64,000 bases of DNA from Planctomycetes bacterium syqfu (GTDB taxonomy: Bacteria > Planctomycetota > Phycisphaerae > Phycisphaerales > Phycisphaeraceae): assembly GCA_020974905.1 (NCBI GenBank), contig CP087563.1, positions 2,790,001-2,854,000 of the forward strand, read 5' to 3'. A program made the position numbers and the translations under genes. Position 1 is the first letter of the stretch. Every line of letters begins with the position of its first letter. This document shows, piece by piece, positions 27,289-36,682 of the stretch. The notes under the pieces were generated by a model. The model was not told the origin of the DNA. It searched no databases and was given only the letters and a program-made list of their open reading frames with translations.

Positions 27289-29649
27289 TCAAATGTCCTG
27301 ATGACGCAACCGCAGAGCATTACTGACGACCGACACACTGCTGAAGGTCATGGCGGCGGCAGCAAACATGGGGCTCAGTAAAATCCCAAAGAGCGGATAG
27401 AGCACACCGGCAGCAATAGGAACACCGGCGGCGTTGTAGATGAAGGCAAAAAACAGGTTTTGCCGAATATTTCTCATGGTTTTACGACTGAGTAAGCGGC
27501 AAGTCGCAATGCCGCGTAAGTCGCCCTTGACCAGTGTCACACCAGCTGACTCGATAGCGACATCTGTGCCGGTCCCCATGGCAATGCCAACATCAGCCTG
27601 GGCCAACGCGGGGGCATCGTTGATGCCGTCACCCGCCATGGCTACGCGTCGTCCTTCAGCTTGGAGCTTTTTGATCACAGCGGCTTTCTGATCCGGTAAT
27701 ACTTCAGCTTCCACACGGTCGATGCCCAATTTCCCGGCCACTGCCTGGGCAGTCGTGTGATTATCGCCGGTGAGCATGACAATATTCACCCCTGATTCAT
27801 GCAGCAGTTTGACTGCTTCCGGTGTCGATGACTTGATCGGGTCAGCCACACCGAGCAATCCTGCCGGTTTACCGTCGATGGCAACGAACATCACTGTCTG
27901 GCCTTCACCACGCAAGGCTTCAGCACGATCAGCCAACGACCTTATATCAGCAGCCAGTTGCTCCATCAAGGCCCGATTACCCAGTGCCACATTTCGGCCA
28001 TCAACACGACCCTGCACACCCTTGCCGGTAATGGACTGAAATTCTTCGGCCACGCCCAAAGCGAGTTTACGTTCCTGAGCACCATTCACAATCGCGGTGG
28101 CCAAAGGATGCTCGCTTCCCCATTCCAGCGTAGCGGCCATGCGTAGCAAATGGCTTTCTGAACCGATCATATCCTCAGCAAGTTCGATGGACACCAGTTT
28201 GGGTTTGCCTTCAGTTAACGTTCCGGTCTTGTCGACGACGAGTGTGTCGATTTTCTCCATCACTTCCAGTGCTTCGGCGTTTTTGATCAACACACCAGCC
28301 TGGGCACCGCGGCCGACACCCACCATGATCGACATGGGTGTAGCCAATCCCAATGCACACGGGCAGGCAATGATCAACACCGCCACCGCGTTAACGATGG
28401 CATAGGCCATGGCGGGTTGCGGTCCCCAAAGTGCCCAGACACCAAACGTGATGGCCGACGCCAGTAGCACGGCCGGCACAAAGTATCCGGCAGCAATATC
28501 GGCCACGCGCTGTATCGGAGCGCGGCTGCGTTGTGCCTGGCTAACCATCTGTACGATCTGGGCAAGTAACGTTTCATCACCGACACGCTTGGCCTCCATG
28601 ACGAAACTACCCGTCAGATTGACCGTCGCACCGGTGACTGTATCGCCGGTTTCTTTGCTGGCCGGGACGGGTTCGCCGGTGATCATCGATTCATCAACGG
28701 TACTTTTACCTTCGATCACGGCACCATCGACAGGGATTTTTTCGCCGGGCTTTACACGCAGCTTGTCACCAATCTGCACGTTTTCCAGTGGAATTTCCTC
28801 TTCCTGACCATCGTTTTTGATCCGTCGAGCTGTCTTGGCGGCAAGATCGAACAAAGCGCGAATCGCGCCACTGGTTTGGCGTCGAGCCCGCAGTTCGAGC
28901 ATCTGTCCCAACAGAATCAACGTAATGATGACCGTGGCAGCTTCAAAGTAGACACCTACCTGCCCGGATTTGTGATGAAACGATGGCGGGAAAATCTGTG
29001 GGGCCAATGTGGCCACTAGGCTGTAACCGAAGGCCGCAATCACGCCCAGTGAAATGAGCGTAAACATGTTCAGGTTCCACGTCACAATGGATCGCCAACC
29101 ACGCACAAAAAATGGCCATCCCGCCCACAACACCACGGGTAATGAAAGCACCAACTCCGACCACCGCGCGACGGTATGCTCCAACCACTTGTCAAACGAC
29201 AATCCAACCATCGGCCCCATGGCCAGCAGTAACACTGGCACGGTAAACACCAAGCTGCCCCAAAATCGACGGGTCATGTCAGCCAGTTCGCCACCCTCTT
29301 GCGAATCATCGTGTGACGATGCGGATTTTGGTTCCAACGCCATGCCACACTTGGGACATTGGCCCGGTCCGACCTGTTCGACTTCAGGGTGCATCGGGCA
29401 AGTGTAGATCGCTTTATCGGATGCCTTCTGTGGTGTTTGAACGGGAGCATGGTGATTGCCTACCTGCTCCTGATCATGTGTATCAGCAATGTACGCCTGC
29501 GGATTGGCCTGAAACTTCCGGGCACAACCGTTACTGCAAAAGTGGTACATATGCCCATCATGTTCCAGATGTTCAGCAGCCTTGTCCGGATCGACTGTCA
29601 TGCCGCAAACCGGATCGATACCCGTTGTCGATTGATTGTGTATCTGCAT
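27289..29649 (-). CDS. copA: P1B-type copper-translocating ATPase with YHS domain
   Basis: A 786 aa pump for Cu(I)/Ag(I). In order: a YHS domain (11-53, [15 protein letters not shown]), a heavy-metal-binding domain (CPMHP at 84-88, CPKCGM at 98-103), eight membrane helices, TGEPVP actuator motif, [12 protein letters not shown] metal site, [11 protein letters not shown] phosphorylation site, SEHPLA and [11 protein letters not shown]. The usual N-terminal HMA ferredoxin fold is absent and replaced by YHS plus HMBD. The ECF-type promoter lies 66 bp upstream. Direction is likely export to the periplasm, where the Cus system takes over. Confidence 0.92.
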   Translation of the reverse strand: MQIHNQSTTGIDPVCGMTVDPDKAAEHLEHDGHMYHFCSNGCARKFQANPQAYIADTHDQEQVGNHHAPVQTPQKASDKAIYTCPMHPEVEQVGPGQCPKCGMALEPKSASSHDDSQEGGELADMTRRFWGSLVFTVPVLLLAMGPMVGLSFDKWLEHTVARWSELVLSLPVVLWAGWPFFVRGWRSIVTWNLNMFTLISLGVIAAFGYSLVATLAPQIFPPSFHHKSGQVGVYFEAATVIITLILLGQMLELRARRQTSGAIRALFDLAAKTARRIKNDGQEEEIPLENVQIGDKLRVKPGEKIPVDGAVIEGKSTVDESMITGEPVPASKETGDTVTGATVNLTGSFVMEAKRVGDETLLAQIVQMVSQAQRSRAPIQRVADIAAGYFVPAVLLASAITFGVWALWGPQPAMAYAIVNAVAVLIIACPCALGLATPMSIMVGVGRGAQAGVLIKNAEALEVMEKIDTLVVDKTGTLTEGKPKLVSIELAEDMIGSESHLLRMAATLEWGSEHPLATAIVNGAQERKLALGVAEEFQSITGKGVQGRVDGRNVALGNRALMEQLAADIRSLADRAEALRGEGQTVMFVAIDGKPAGLLGVADPIKSSTPEAVKLLHESGVNIVMLTGDNHTTAQAVAGKLGIDRVEAEVLPDQKAAVIKKLQAEGRRVAMAGDGINDAPALAQADVGIAMGTGTDVAIESAGVTLVKGDLRGIATCRLLSRKTMRNIRQNLFFAFIYNAAGVPIAAGVLYPLFGILLSPMFAAAAMTFSSVSVVSNALRLRHQDI

Positions 29650-29714
29650 GGTATCCCCTGATATTGGAGAGGTTGAACTCCGCGATCAACTTAACTTGTA
29701 CCCACTCTATTGTT

Positions 29715-29743
29715 CATAACGATCAAATCCCGCAATAAGTTCC
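29715..29743 (-). promoter_or_regulatory. ECF-type promoter of copA
   Basis: On the minus strand GGAAC (29743-29739) and CGTTATG (29721-29715) lie 17 bp apart, 66 bp before the copA start. Confidence 0.65.
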
Positions 29744-29826
29744 AATCAGAGTGAGATTTCCTGTACAGATGGCATATCGATCAAACAAATTCGAATTGAA
29801 ATGGTCGAAAACTTTTTCACGACCTT

Positions 29827-29855
29827 GGAACTTTCAAGCAAGCAGCGTCGTTTAA
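29827..29855 (+). promoter_or_regulatory. ECF-type promoter of the YHS-protein operon
   Basis: GGAAC (29827-29831) and CGTTTAA (29849-29855) lie 17 bp apart. The 100-base leader to the start codon includes a CTCCCA/TGGGAG hairpin (29910-29931) that could affect expression. Confidence 0.65.
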
Positions 29856-29958
29856 TGTGATAGACACCTGACGAATGAAATCAAGTTCGATGCATCCGGC
29901 TGTGTGTGACTCCCATACTTGTGTTTGGGAGAGTTGCATTTTCATGAAAGGATCGAAT

Positions 29959-30681
29959 ATGTCTCGCACTCTCACCTGCATCCTGGCCGTGCTGTCACTG
30001 GCTTTACTATCAATGAGTCCCGTCCGTGCGGCAGATGATGGTCATGATCATCACGAACAGGGAAAGCACATGAACATGAGTCATGCGGAATCACTAAACC
30101 ATGACCCCTACACCTTGTCCGTCGATCCTCTGGGTGATTCCCTGGTCAATGTTGCCCAGCCTGTTGCCGTCATGCACGATGGTCGCCAGCTTCTGTTTGC
30201 CAGCGAGAAGAACGCAAATACCTTCAAGCAGCATCCCAAGAAGTATCTGGCGGATGTCGATGCGATGATCATCAAACAACAGGCTCCAACATATCCGCTG
30301 ACCACCTGTGTTGTCTCTGGTGAAAAGCTCGGTGCAATGGGCAAACCGATTCAGCGCGTGATCGGTAACCGGCTCGTGGAATTCTGCTGCCCGGGTTGTA
30401 TCAGCAAAGCTCAGAAGGATCCCGCCATGTACATTGCCAAGATCGATGCAGCCGTCATCCATGCTCAGAAGAAAGACTATCCCATGACAACCTGCCTTGT
30501 CTCCGGCGAGAAACTCGGTGACGAGATGGGCGCACCAATCAATTATGTGGCCGGCACACAACTCGTTGAATTCTGCTGCAAGGGCTGCATCAAAAAGTTT
30601 GAAAAGAATCCCGCCCAATATCTGGGCAAACTCAGTCAAACCACTCAACCGCAAGATTCACATTCAAACCACAACCATTAA
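29959..30681 (+). CDS. Periplasmic protein with repeated YHS/TRASH-like Cys modules
   Basis: A 240 aa exported protein (signal peptide 1-24, ending VRAAD). A His/Met-rich start (DGHDHHEQGKHMNMSH) is followed by a YHS-like segment without Cys (50-105) and two clear repeats: TTCVVSGEKLG with FCCPGC (Cys117, 143, 144, 147) and TTCLVSGEKLG with FCCKGC (Cys179, 206, 207, 210), ending in a His tail. Each repeat likely binds one soft metal ion. ATG 29959 follows AAAGG. It faces copA across a gap with two ECF-type promoters, so both respond together. Confidence 0.75.
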   Translation: MSRTLTCILAVLSLALLSMSPVRAADDGHDHHEQGKHMNMSHAESLNHDPYTLSVDPLGDSLVNVAQPVAVMHDGRQLLFASEKNANTFKQHPKKYLADVDAMIIKQQAPTYPLTTCVVSGEKLGAMGKPIQRVIGNRLVEFCCPGCISKAQKDPAMYIAKIDAAVIHAQKKDYPMTTCLVSGEKLGDEMGAPINYVAGTQLVEFCCKGCIKKFEKNPAQYLGKLSQTTQPQDSHSNHNH

Positions 30682-30696
30682 CACAGGATCATTTAC

Positions 30697-30930
30697 ATGA
30701 GTTGTTGTTCAAAACATAAAAAGCGGTGGCCGATGATTGTGTTTCTGATCGTGCTTGGGAGTGTGATCCTGATTGCGGTTCTTGCGGACGCCAAGACACG
30801 TAACATTTCGACGGAAATAACACCTACCGATCAATCACAGGTGTTGGATGCTGCCTCTTCAGAACAAGCCTGTTCCGGTCATACTGCTTCAGAACAATCC
30901 TGCTGTGCCAAACCGCCACAGAAGAAGTAA
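30697..30930 (+). CDS. Small membrane protein with Cys-rich ends
   Basis: A 77 aa single-pass protein: MSCCSKHKKRW at the cytoplasmic end, one hydrophobic helix (13-30), and an outer tail with ACSGH and SCCAKP. Cys pairs on both sides of the helix suggest metal handling at the membrane. It follows the YHS-repeat gene by 15 bp in the same operon and is followed by a terminator. Family unknown. Confidence 0.6.
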   Translation: MSCCSKHKKRWPMIVFLIVLGSVILIAVLADAKTRNISTEITPTDQSQVLDAASSEQACSGHTASEQSCCAKPPQKK

Positions 30931-31017
30931 TGACAAATGAATCACCCATGTCTTGACAAGACCATCTGCCTGCCATCAAGCATCATGATTGATGCATGAC
31001 ACCGTTTTCTACCTCAC

Positions 31018-31055
31018 GCCGAGTGGTGTTCCCGTCACACCGCTCGGTTTTTTAT
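31018..31055 (+). terminator. Terminator after the YHS-protein operon
   Basis: GCCGAG and GGTGT pair with ACACC and CTCGG around the loop TCCCGTC, followed by six T. It lies 65 bp before the next gene and separates the two units. Confidence 0.8.
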
Positions 31056-31120
31056 TTTCACCGCAGAAATCAATTGGCCAATACATTCTCCATTTACGCC
31101 ATATCGAAGGAGATTTCACA

Positions 31121-32005
31121 ATGCACAGTCATACAATTTGCATGAGAAAGCGCATTATCTTCTTGATGAGTCTATCAGTTGTTGCCGGCACGATGTTGGC
31201 ACAACCACTCCATGCACAGCAATCGCCAGACATGGCATCAGTCAACATGCAACTGACCAACAAGACTTGCCCGGTGACAACAGGGGAAGCTGTTGATCCC
31301 GACCAATGGGTTGATTACCAGGGCCAACGAATCTATTTCTGTTGTGGAACCTGCAAACGCAAATTTGAACGCAATCCCCAAGCATACATGGATAACCTGC
31401 CGAAGCTGGCCACGGTGACTCCCGCCACAAGTCCCGAGGCGAACGCACATGATGACCACGACCATGAGGCTGCAGTTGCCAACGGCCACGATTCACAAGA
31501 ACCCAGCAACGAAGCAGTAGAGCATGATCACAGTGCTCATCAACATGCTGATAATCAGACTGGCATTGCAAAACTCATCGCATGGTTAGGCAAGTTCCAT
31601 CCACCATCAGTACATTTCCCGATCGCCTTGCTCATCAGTGCTGCTCTGGCCGAGTTATTGCTGATCATCACAAAACGTACCTTGTTTGATGCTGCTGCCC
31701 AGTTCTGCGTTTGGGGCGGTAGTATCGGCACGTTCAGTGCTGTCACGTTGGGATGGTTCCTGGCCGGTTTTCGGCTCAATGACCCGGATTGGATCATGAC
31801 CACCCATCGTTGGTTAGGTACAGCCGTCGGTTTGTCGGCTGTCTTAATCCTGATGTTGTGCATCGCATCTCACGAAGGTGGCACACGTCAATTACAGTGG
31901 CGATGGTGGTTTCGCGTCATGCTTTTTATCACTGCAATTGCAGTAGCCATGAATGGATTCCTTGGCGGTGCCCTGATATATGGTTTGAACCATTATGCAT
32001 GGTAA
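31121..32005 (+). CDS. YHS-domain protein with DUF2231-like membrane region
   Basis: A 294 aa protein. Signal peptide (1-32), YHS domain (48-92, CPVTTG and FCCGTC with Cys50, 74, 75, 78), a His/Asp-rich linker (110-155) and a four-helix membrane part (HPPSVHFPIALLISAALAELLLI; WIMTTHRWLGTAVGLSAVLI; WWFRVMLFITAIAVAMNGFLGG) resembling DUF2231, a family with conserved His that may bind heme or metal. ATG 31121 follows AAGGAG. Likely part of copper handling at the inner membrane. No ECF-type promoter is visible in front of it. Confidence 0.7.
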   Translation: MHSHTICMRKRIIFLMSLSVVAGTMLAQPLHAQQSPDMASVNMQLTNKTCPVTTGEAVDPDQWVDYQGQRIYFCCGTCKRKFERNPQAYMDNLPKLATVTPATSPEANAHDDHDHEAAVANGHDSQEPSNEAVEHDHSAHQHADNQTGIAKLIAWLGKFHPPSVHFPIALLISAALAELLLIITKRTLFDAAAQFCVWGGSIGTFSAVTLGWFLAGFRLNDPDWIMTTHRWLGTAVGLSAVLILMLCIASHEGGTRQLQWRWWFRVMLFITAIAVAMNGFLGGALIYGLNHYAW

Positions 32006-32130
32006 TCCCATCGTTAGCAGACAGCATTCGCAACTTCGTGCGTCATGCCGTAGTAACGTCTGTGGCTGAGTCGATTTAATCTGTCACGATTCCCTGTTGC
32101 ATAGACACATTGCTTTTATGATCAAACAAA

Positions 32131-32161
32131 AAGACCCGGCAAGACCAAAGTCATTGCCGGG
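32131..32161 (-). terminator. Terminator of the small secreted protein gene at 32237
   Basis: CCCGGCAA pairs with TTGCCGGG around an 11-base loop; the minus strand continues into TCTTTTTG. The remainder of the gap 32006-32236 holds nothing I recognise. Confidence 0.8.
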
Positions 32162-32236
32162 CGCATCAGGGGTTCCGGGGGCATGAGAAAAACTCATTGA
32201 TGGACTGGTGCGATTATGCCGGGGTGTACCGGGCAA

Positions 32237-32503
32237 TCACTGAGCAGATGGCACACGAACATGAACCACACGCGACGACCTGTGTGGGGCGATCCAGCGA
32301 AGCTCCGTTTCATAGCGGTAGTTGCCAGCATCAAGTTGAGCCTGATTGCCTTTGAACGCAAAGGGCTTCTGGTCGACCTTGGTATGCGTCCGGGCAAAGC
32401 TCGAGGAGCGGTACTGGGTACTACCGATCCCCGGGCCGGCATATGCTGCTGTCGAAAGGCTGAACAAAGCCACAAAGGCAGTGAGGGAAAGAAAGCGTTT
32501 CAT
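32237..32503 (-). CDS. Small secreted protein under ECF-type promoter, hypothetical
   Basis: An 88 aa protein with a clear signal peptide (1-22, ending AAYAG). The mature 66 residues are basic with no Cys and no recognised family. ATG 32503 is set by the ribosome site GGAG and the signal peptide. An ECF-type promoter (32576-32604) precedes it and a terminator follows, so it is a single-gene unit of the likely sigma regulon. Confidence 0.65.
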   Translation of the reverse strand: MKRFLSLTAFVALFSLSTAAYAGPGIGSTQYRSSSFARTHTKVDQKPFAFKGNQAQLDAGNYRYETELRWIAPHRSSRVVHVRVPSAQ

Positions 32504-32575
32504 ATCGAGTCTCCTAAAGGCATCGAGTGTCATTGAGGTGACGCGTGATGCCATGCCGTTCGTCATCTCACTTAA

Positions 32576-32604
32576 CTAAACGTTCGGCAACAATATGAGG
32601 TTCC
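32576..32604 (-). promoter_or_regulatory. ECF-type promoter of the small secreted protein
   Basis: On the minus strand GGAAC (32604-32600) and CGTTTAG (32582-32576) are 17 bp apart; the -10 element is identical to that of the sigma operon. Confidence 0.65.
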
Positions 32605-32752
32605 TTAAGGGGCAAATTAATCTTAATTTTATCAATGACCAATAAATAGTCATTCTTCTTCAGTTATCCGGCAGATTGCCTGAATATTGTGCTACGGTTG
32701 ACACAAATTCCCCACTTATAAGCCTGGCACATGTCTTGCGTTTGATCTCATC

Positions 32753-33337
32753 ATGAGGTTTTGGCAATTTTCAATTCTCTTTTCAATCATGTTGTTAACT
32801 GGATGCAGCACCATCGGGCAAACACCTGACGTGATATCACATCATAAGAAGTGGGCTCTCCAGCATGGCGGTATTTTGGTTGATCAAAGACACCAACGAT
32901 TAAATCAAACCTGTCAACGTCTGGCCCCTGCATGTCACGACATTGTCATTGATCCCCATGTTCTGGATAGCAACAATTTGGCTGCTTATTCCTGGCCCAA
33001 CGGGGAACTGTATGTCACACGGGGTATGATCGACGCAGCCAGCCCGGATGAATTAGCATCCGTGGTTGCACATGAAATTGGACATCTCATTGCCCATCAC
33101 AATCATTCAGATGCCACGACCATGTTGCTCGGGCAAAAGCATGATCTGAATCCTGAAATTCAAGCAGATGCATTGGGATGCCGCATCCTGGCAGCCTGTA
33201 ACATTTCAACGACAGCCATGCTACATACTCTCCAGAAGGTCAAGCAATCCACACCAACCCACGATCCAGCGCATGCTCTGCTCAACCAACGAATTCTACG
33301 ACTTCAATCAGACATTAGTAATCCATTTTCCAATTGA
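32753..33337 (+). CDS. M48-family metalloprotease, lipoprotein
   Basis: A 194 aa protein with lipobox LTGC (Cys18). Zinc motif HEIGH (107-111) is preceded by SVVA, and NPEIQADALG offers the third ligand Glu135, the standard M48 (BepA/HtpX-like) pattern. The family degrades misfolded outer-membrane or periplasmic proteins, a plausible need under metal stress. It is short, lacking any TPR region. It stands alone behind a TTGACA-containing upstream region and its 3' end runs into the integrase fragment on the other strand. Confidence 0.82.
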   Translation: MRFWQFSILFSIMLLTGCSTIGQTPDVISHHKKWALQHGGILVDQRHQRLNQTCQRLAPACHDIVIDPHVLDSNNLAAYSWPNGELYVTRGMIDAASPDELASVVAHEIGHLIAHHNHSDATTMLLGQKHDLNPEIQADALGCRILAACNISTTAMLHTLQKVKQSTPTHDPAHALLNQRILRLQSDISNPFSN

Positions 33338-33495
33338 TTATTGGTAGCGTTTTCCCCAGCAATATCCGTCAGCGCATTGACCGCGCCATTCACATCCAGC
33401 AAGGCAGGATCGGTATAGAAGTTGGTGGTCAACTCAATCCGGCTGTGCCGCATGGCAGCTTGGGCGACACGGGGATGGACACCGGCTACGGCAAA
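33308..33495 (-). pseudogene. Tyrosine integrase 3'-end fragment, copy B
   Basis: The minus strand encodes FAVAGVHPRVAQAAMRHSRI and the following Tyr-containing segment of the complete integrase, then diverges after NAL and stops at 33308. Relative to the intact gene an 11-nt block is missing just before the break, then a short matching stretch and unrelated sequence. Same orientation and nearly the same break region as copy A. It marks the right edge of the copper module. Confidence 0.85.
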
Positions 33496-33539
33496 GGTGC
33501 ATTAATAGCGATCTGACAGACAACTTTACCGTATTGACC

Positions 33540-36500
33540 TTACTCGTCATTTTGGACAATATTCATACGTTTTTCTTTCCCGCACATCAAAAACAGCATT
33601 GGCAAAACAAACAAGGTCAGCACTGTTGATGTGATGACACCGCCGATGACCACCGTCGCCAAAGGCTGCTGAACTTCAGCTCCGACACCGGTTGAAATAG
33701 CCATCGGCAAAAAGCCCACCGCATCGGTCACGGCAGTTGCAAGCACCGGGCGCAATCGCTGCCTGGCAGCATTGGCAACGGCATCACGCACCGATTGCTT
33801 TTCCTGAAGATAGTCACGAATGGCTGTCACCATGATCTGACCGTTAAGGACCGCAATACCTGATAGCGCGATAAACCCAACCGCAGCACTGACACTAAAC
33901 GGATAACCACGCCACCACAGGGCATACACGCCACCGATCAAGGCAAAGGGAATCCCCGTGTAGATCAGCAAGACATCACGCAAATTCTTCATGCTGAAAT
34001 ACAACAGCAAAAACACCAATAGCAGTGTCGCAGGAACAACTAACAACAAACGTGTCTGGGCTCGTTGCAGATTCTCAAACTGCCCGCCCCATTCCAGGAC
34101 ATAACCTTCGGGCAGCGAAACCTGCTCGCGAATTTTCTGCTGCGCTTCATGGATAAACGAAGTGACATCGCGGCCTGCCACGTTGCATTGCACACGGATC
34201 AGGCGTCGGCCCCATTCACGATTGATCGTTGCCAAGCCCTCGGTGTGTTGAATATCTGCCAATGACCGCAACGGTAAACGTTGACCGGTCTGCGTGGGGA
34301 CAAGCGTATCCGCCAAGACCTCCGGATCACTGCGATGGGTATCGGGCAGGCGTACCACCAATTCAAAGTGGCGTTGTCCTTCAAAGACTTCACCGACGTG
34401 ATGACCGCCGACAGCTTCGACAAATTCGAGAACATGCCTTGCGGGAACACCATGCCTTGCGATAGCCTGCTGGTCCACACGGATCTGGAGCATGGGTTGG
34501 CCGGTGACCTGATCGACTGCGATATCCGAAGCACCGTTGACTTGTAAGAGCACACGTTGAATGTCATCGCTGATGCGGACCAGTTGGTCAAAATCATCGC
34601 CATAAATCTTGATGCCGATATCGGTGCGAATGCCTGAGACCATTTCATTGAGTCGCATTTCAATGGGTTGTGTAAAGACCATGTTCAACCCGGGCATGTC
34701 TGCGAGCAGGGCCTGCATTTTGCCAACCAGCTCAGTCTGGCTTTTTGCTTTGGTCCACTGCTGGCGCGGTTTGAGTGACATGAAGATGTCGGTCAGTTCC
34801 GTGCCCATGGGATCGGTGGCGACTTCGGCGGTACCGATGCGACTCCAGACGTGACGGATTTCATCGGGAAATGCGTCTTTGAGCAAGGTTTCAATGCGAC
34901 TGTTCCATGCCACTGATTGATCAATGGAGACACCCGCCAGACGGATGGTGTTGGCTACCAGCGCACCTTCGCTTAGGCGTGGTAAAAACTCACCGCCGAG
35001 TTTACTTGCCTGCATACCGGTTAAGACCAACAGACCGCAGACAACCAGCAATACTAACCAGCGGACTTTGATCACCATGTTCAAAAGCATGCTGTAAAAC
35101 CCGGTCACCATGCGATCCAGGATGCCTTCTTTGGCCTTGTGTTTGCGTGGCAGAAAATAGTATCCAAGAACCGGCGAAAGCGTCAGAGCGATGAGCAACG
35201 CACCGAGTAATGCGAAGATGAATGTCCATGCCATGGGTTTGAACATTTTGCCTTCGATGCCTTGCAAGGTGAGGACGGGCAGAAAGACAATGAGAATGAT
35301 GCCAATCCCAAAACCGATGGGCCTTGCCACCTGTTGTCCGGATTGGATGATGATTTGCATGCGTTCTGCGGCTGTGAGTTTACGCCCCAACTCACGAGAC
35401 CGCATGGCGAGGTTGCGCAGGTTCGCTTCGGTCATCACCACCGAACCATCGATGATGATGCCAAAGTCAATGGCCCCCAGACTCAGCAGACTGGCAACAA
35501 TGGCAAACTCGTACATGCCAAGCACGGCCATGAGCATGGTCAGCGGGATCACCATCGCGACCAGCAATCCCGCACGGATATTGCCCAGCAGCACAAAGAG
35601 TACCACGATCACCAACACAGCCCCCAGCAGCAAATTATGTTCCACTGTCTGAATCACAGCGGACGTCAATTCGGTTCGGTCGTAAACCACTTCGACGATT
35701 ACGTCCTCGGGTAATGCATCTTTGACCTGTTCCAGTTGGCTTTTGAGATTTTCGGTGACGATCTTGCCATTCTCACCCATGAGCATGAACGCAAGGCCGA
35801 GTACGACTTCCCCCTGCCCGTTAGCGGTCACTGCACCACGGCGGATTTCATGATCGATGCGAACCTCTTGGGCGATATCGCGAACGTGAATGGGATTGCC
35901 ATCAAAGGCATCGATGACAATGTTTTCAATTTGCTGGATATCGGTGACGCGACCGATGCCGTGTACCATCTGCGAGACACCACTGCGCGTGATCAAGCCA
36001 CCGCCGACGTTTGTATTATTGCGCTCGATGGCATCAAAGACTTCGTCCATCGTCAGGTCGAATTTGAGCAATGCCTGCGGGTCAAGAATGATGTGATACT
36101 GTTTGACCTGCCCGCCCCATGCGTTGACTTCCGCCACGCCGGAGACTTTGCGAAGTTCGGGTTTGATCACCCAATCGTGAATCGTCCGCAGCTCTTCAAG
36201 CGTCCGTGTGGGATCAGTCGAGCGCACGACATAATGAAAAATCTCACCAAGACCGGTGGCTATGGGGCCCAGTTGCGGGCGCTGGATGCCATCGGGAAGC
36301 GCCACTGCATTGATGCGTTCAAAGACATACTGACGGGCATCGGTGATCTGTGTCGTGTCGTCAAAGGTGGCAACCACCTGTGAAAAACCGAACTTGGAAA
36401 CCGAACGCACATTGATCAACCCAGGCAAACCACCAACAGACAATTCAATCGGCAGCGTGATCTGCTGTTCAATTTCCTCGGGGTTCAGTGCAGGCGCAAC

Positions 36501-36653
36501 CGTGTTGATCTGCACCTGCACCGGCGTGGTATCCGGGAAGGCATCCACCGGCAACATGGTCAACCGCCAGACACCCAATGCACATAACAGCACCGTGAGT
36601 ATCAGGACTAACAGACGGTTTTGAAGCGAAAAAGCAACAAGTTTTGTAAGCAT
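33540..36653 (-). CDS. CzcA/CusA family heavy-metal RND transporter
   Basis: A 1037 aa pump of normal family length. MLPVDAFPDTTPVQVQINT at the N-terminus and LLSLGAIDFGIIIDGSVVMTEANLR in the fourth-helix region are those of the HME-RND group; the DFG..DG pattern is closer to divalent-cation pumps (CzcA/CnrA) than to CusA, so Zn, Co, Cd or Ni is more likely than Cu. The last gene of a minus-strand unit with adaptor and TolC remnant. The metal is inferred. Confidence 0.88.
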   Translation of the reverse strand: MLTKLVAFSLQNRLLVLILTVLLCALGVWRLTMLPVDAFPDTTPVQVQINTVAPALNPEEIEQQITLPIELSVGGLPGLINVRSVSKFGFSQVVATFDDTTQITDARQYVFERINAVALPDGIQRPQLGPIATGLGEIFHYVVRSTDPTRTLEELRTIHDWVIKPELRKVSGVAEVNAWGGQVKQYHIILDPQALLKFDLTMDEVFDAIERNNTNVGGGLITRSGVSQMVHGIGRVTDIQQIENIVIDAFDGNPIHVRDIAQEVRIDHEIRRGAVTANGQGEVVLGLAFMLMGENGKIVTENLKSQLEQVKDALPEDVIVEVVYDRTELTSAVIQTVEHNLLLGAVLVIVVLFVLLGNIRAGLLVAMVIPLTMLMAVLGMYEFAIVASLLSLGAIDFGIIIDGSVVMTEANLRNLAMRSRELGRKLTAAERMQIIIQSGQQVARPIGFGIGIILIVFLPVLTLQGIEGKMFKPMAWTFIFALLGALLIALTLSPVLGYYFLPRKHKAKEGILDRMVTGFYSMLLNMVIKVRWLVLLVVCGLLVLTGMQASKLGGEFLPRLSEGALVANTIRLAGVSIDQSVAWNSRIETLLKDAFPDEIRHVWSRIGTAEVATDPMGTELTDIFMSLKPRQQWTKAKSQTELVGKMQALLADMPGLNMVFTQPIEMRLNEMVSGIRTDIGIKIYGDDFDQLVRISDDIQRVLLQVNGASDIAVDQVTGQPMLQIRVDQQAIARHGVPARHVLEFVEAVGGHHVGEVFEGQRHFELVVRLPDTHRSDPEVLADTLVPTQTGQRLPLRSLADIQHTEGLATINREWGRRLIRVQCNVAGRDVTSFIHEAQQKIREQVSLPEGYVLEWGGQFENLQRAQTRLLLVVPATLLLVFLLLYFSMKNLRDVLLIYTGIPFALIGGVYALWWRGYPFSVSAAVGFIALSGIAVLNGQIMVTAIRDYLQEKQSVRDAVANAARQRLRPVLATAVTDAVGFLPMAISTGVGAEVQQPLATVVIGGVITSTVLTLFVLPMLFLMCGKEKRMNIVQNDE

Positions 36654-36682
36654 TTCAAATCATCCTGACTAACTGCAATTGA

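Noticed and set aside
30989-31120. N-terminal extension of the YHS-DUF2231 gene from an upstream ATG
   Set aside because: The extension crosses a clear rho-independent terminator and the start at 31121 has AAGGAG and a signal peptide.
35736-36383. Plus-strand frame of 215 codons inside the second RND pump
   Set aside because: Antisense shadow of a conserved pump gene; no ribosome site.
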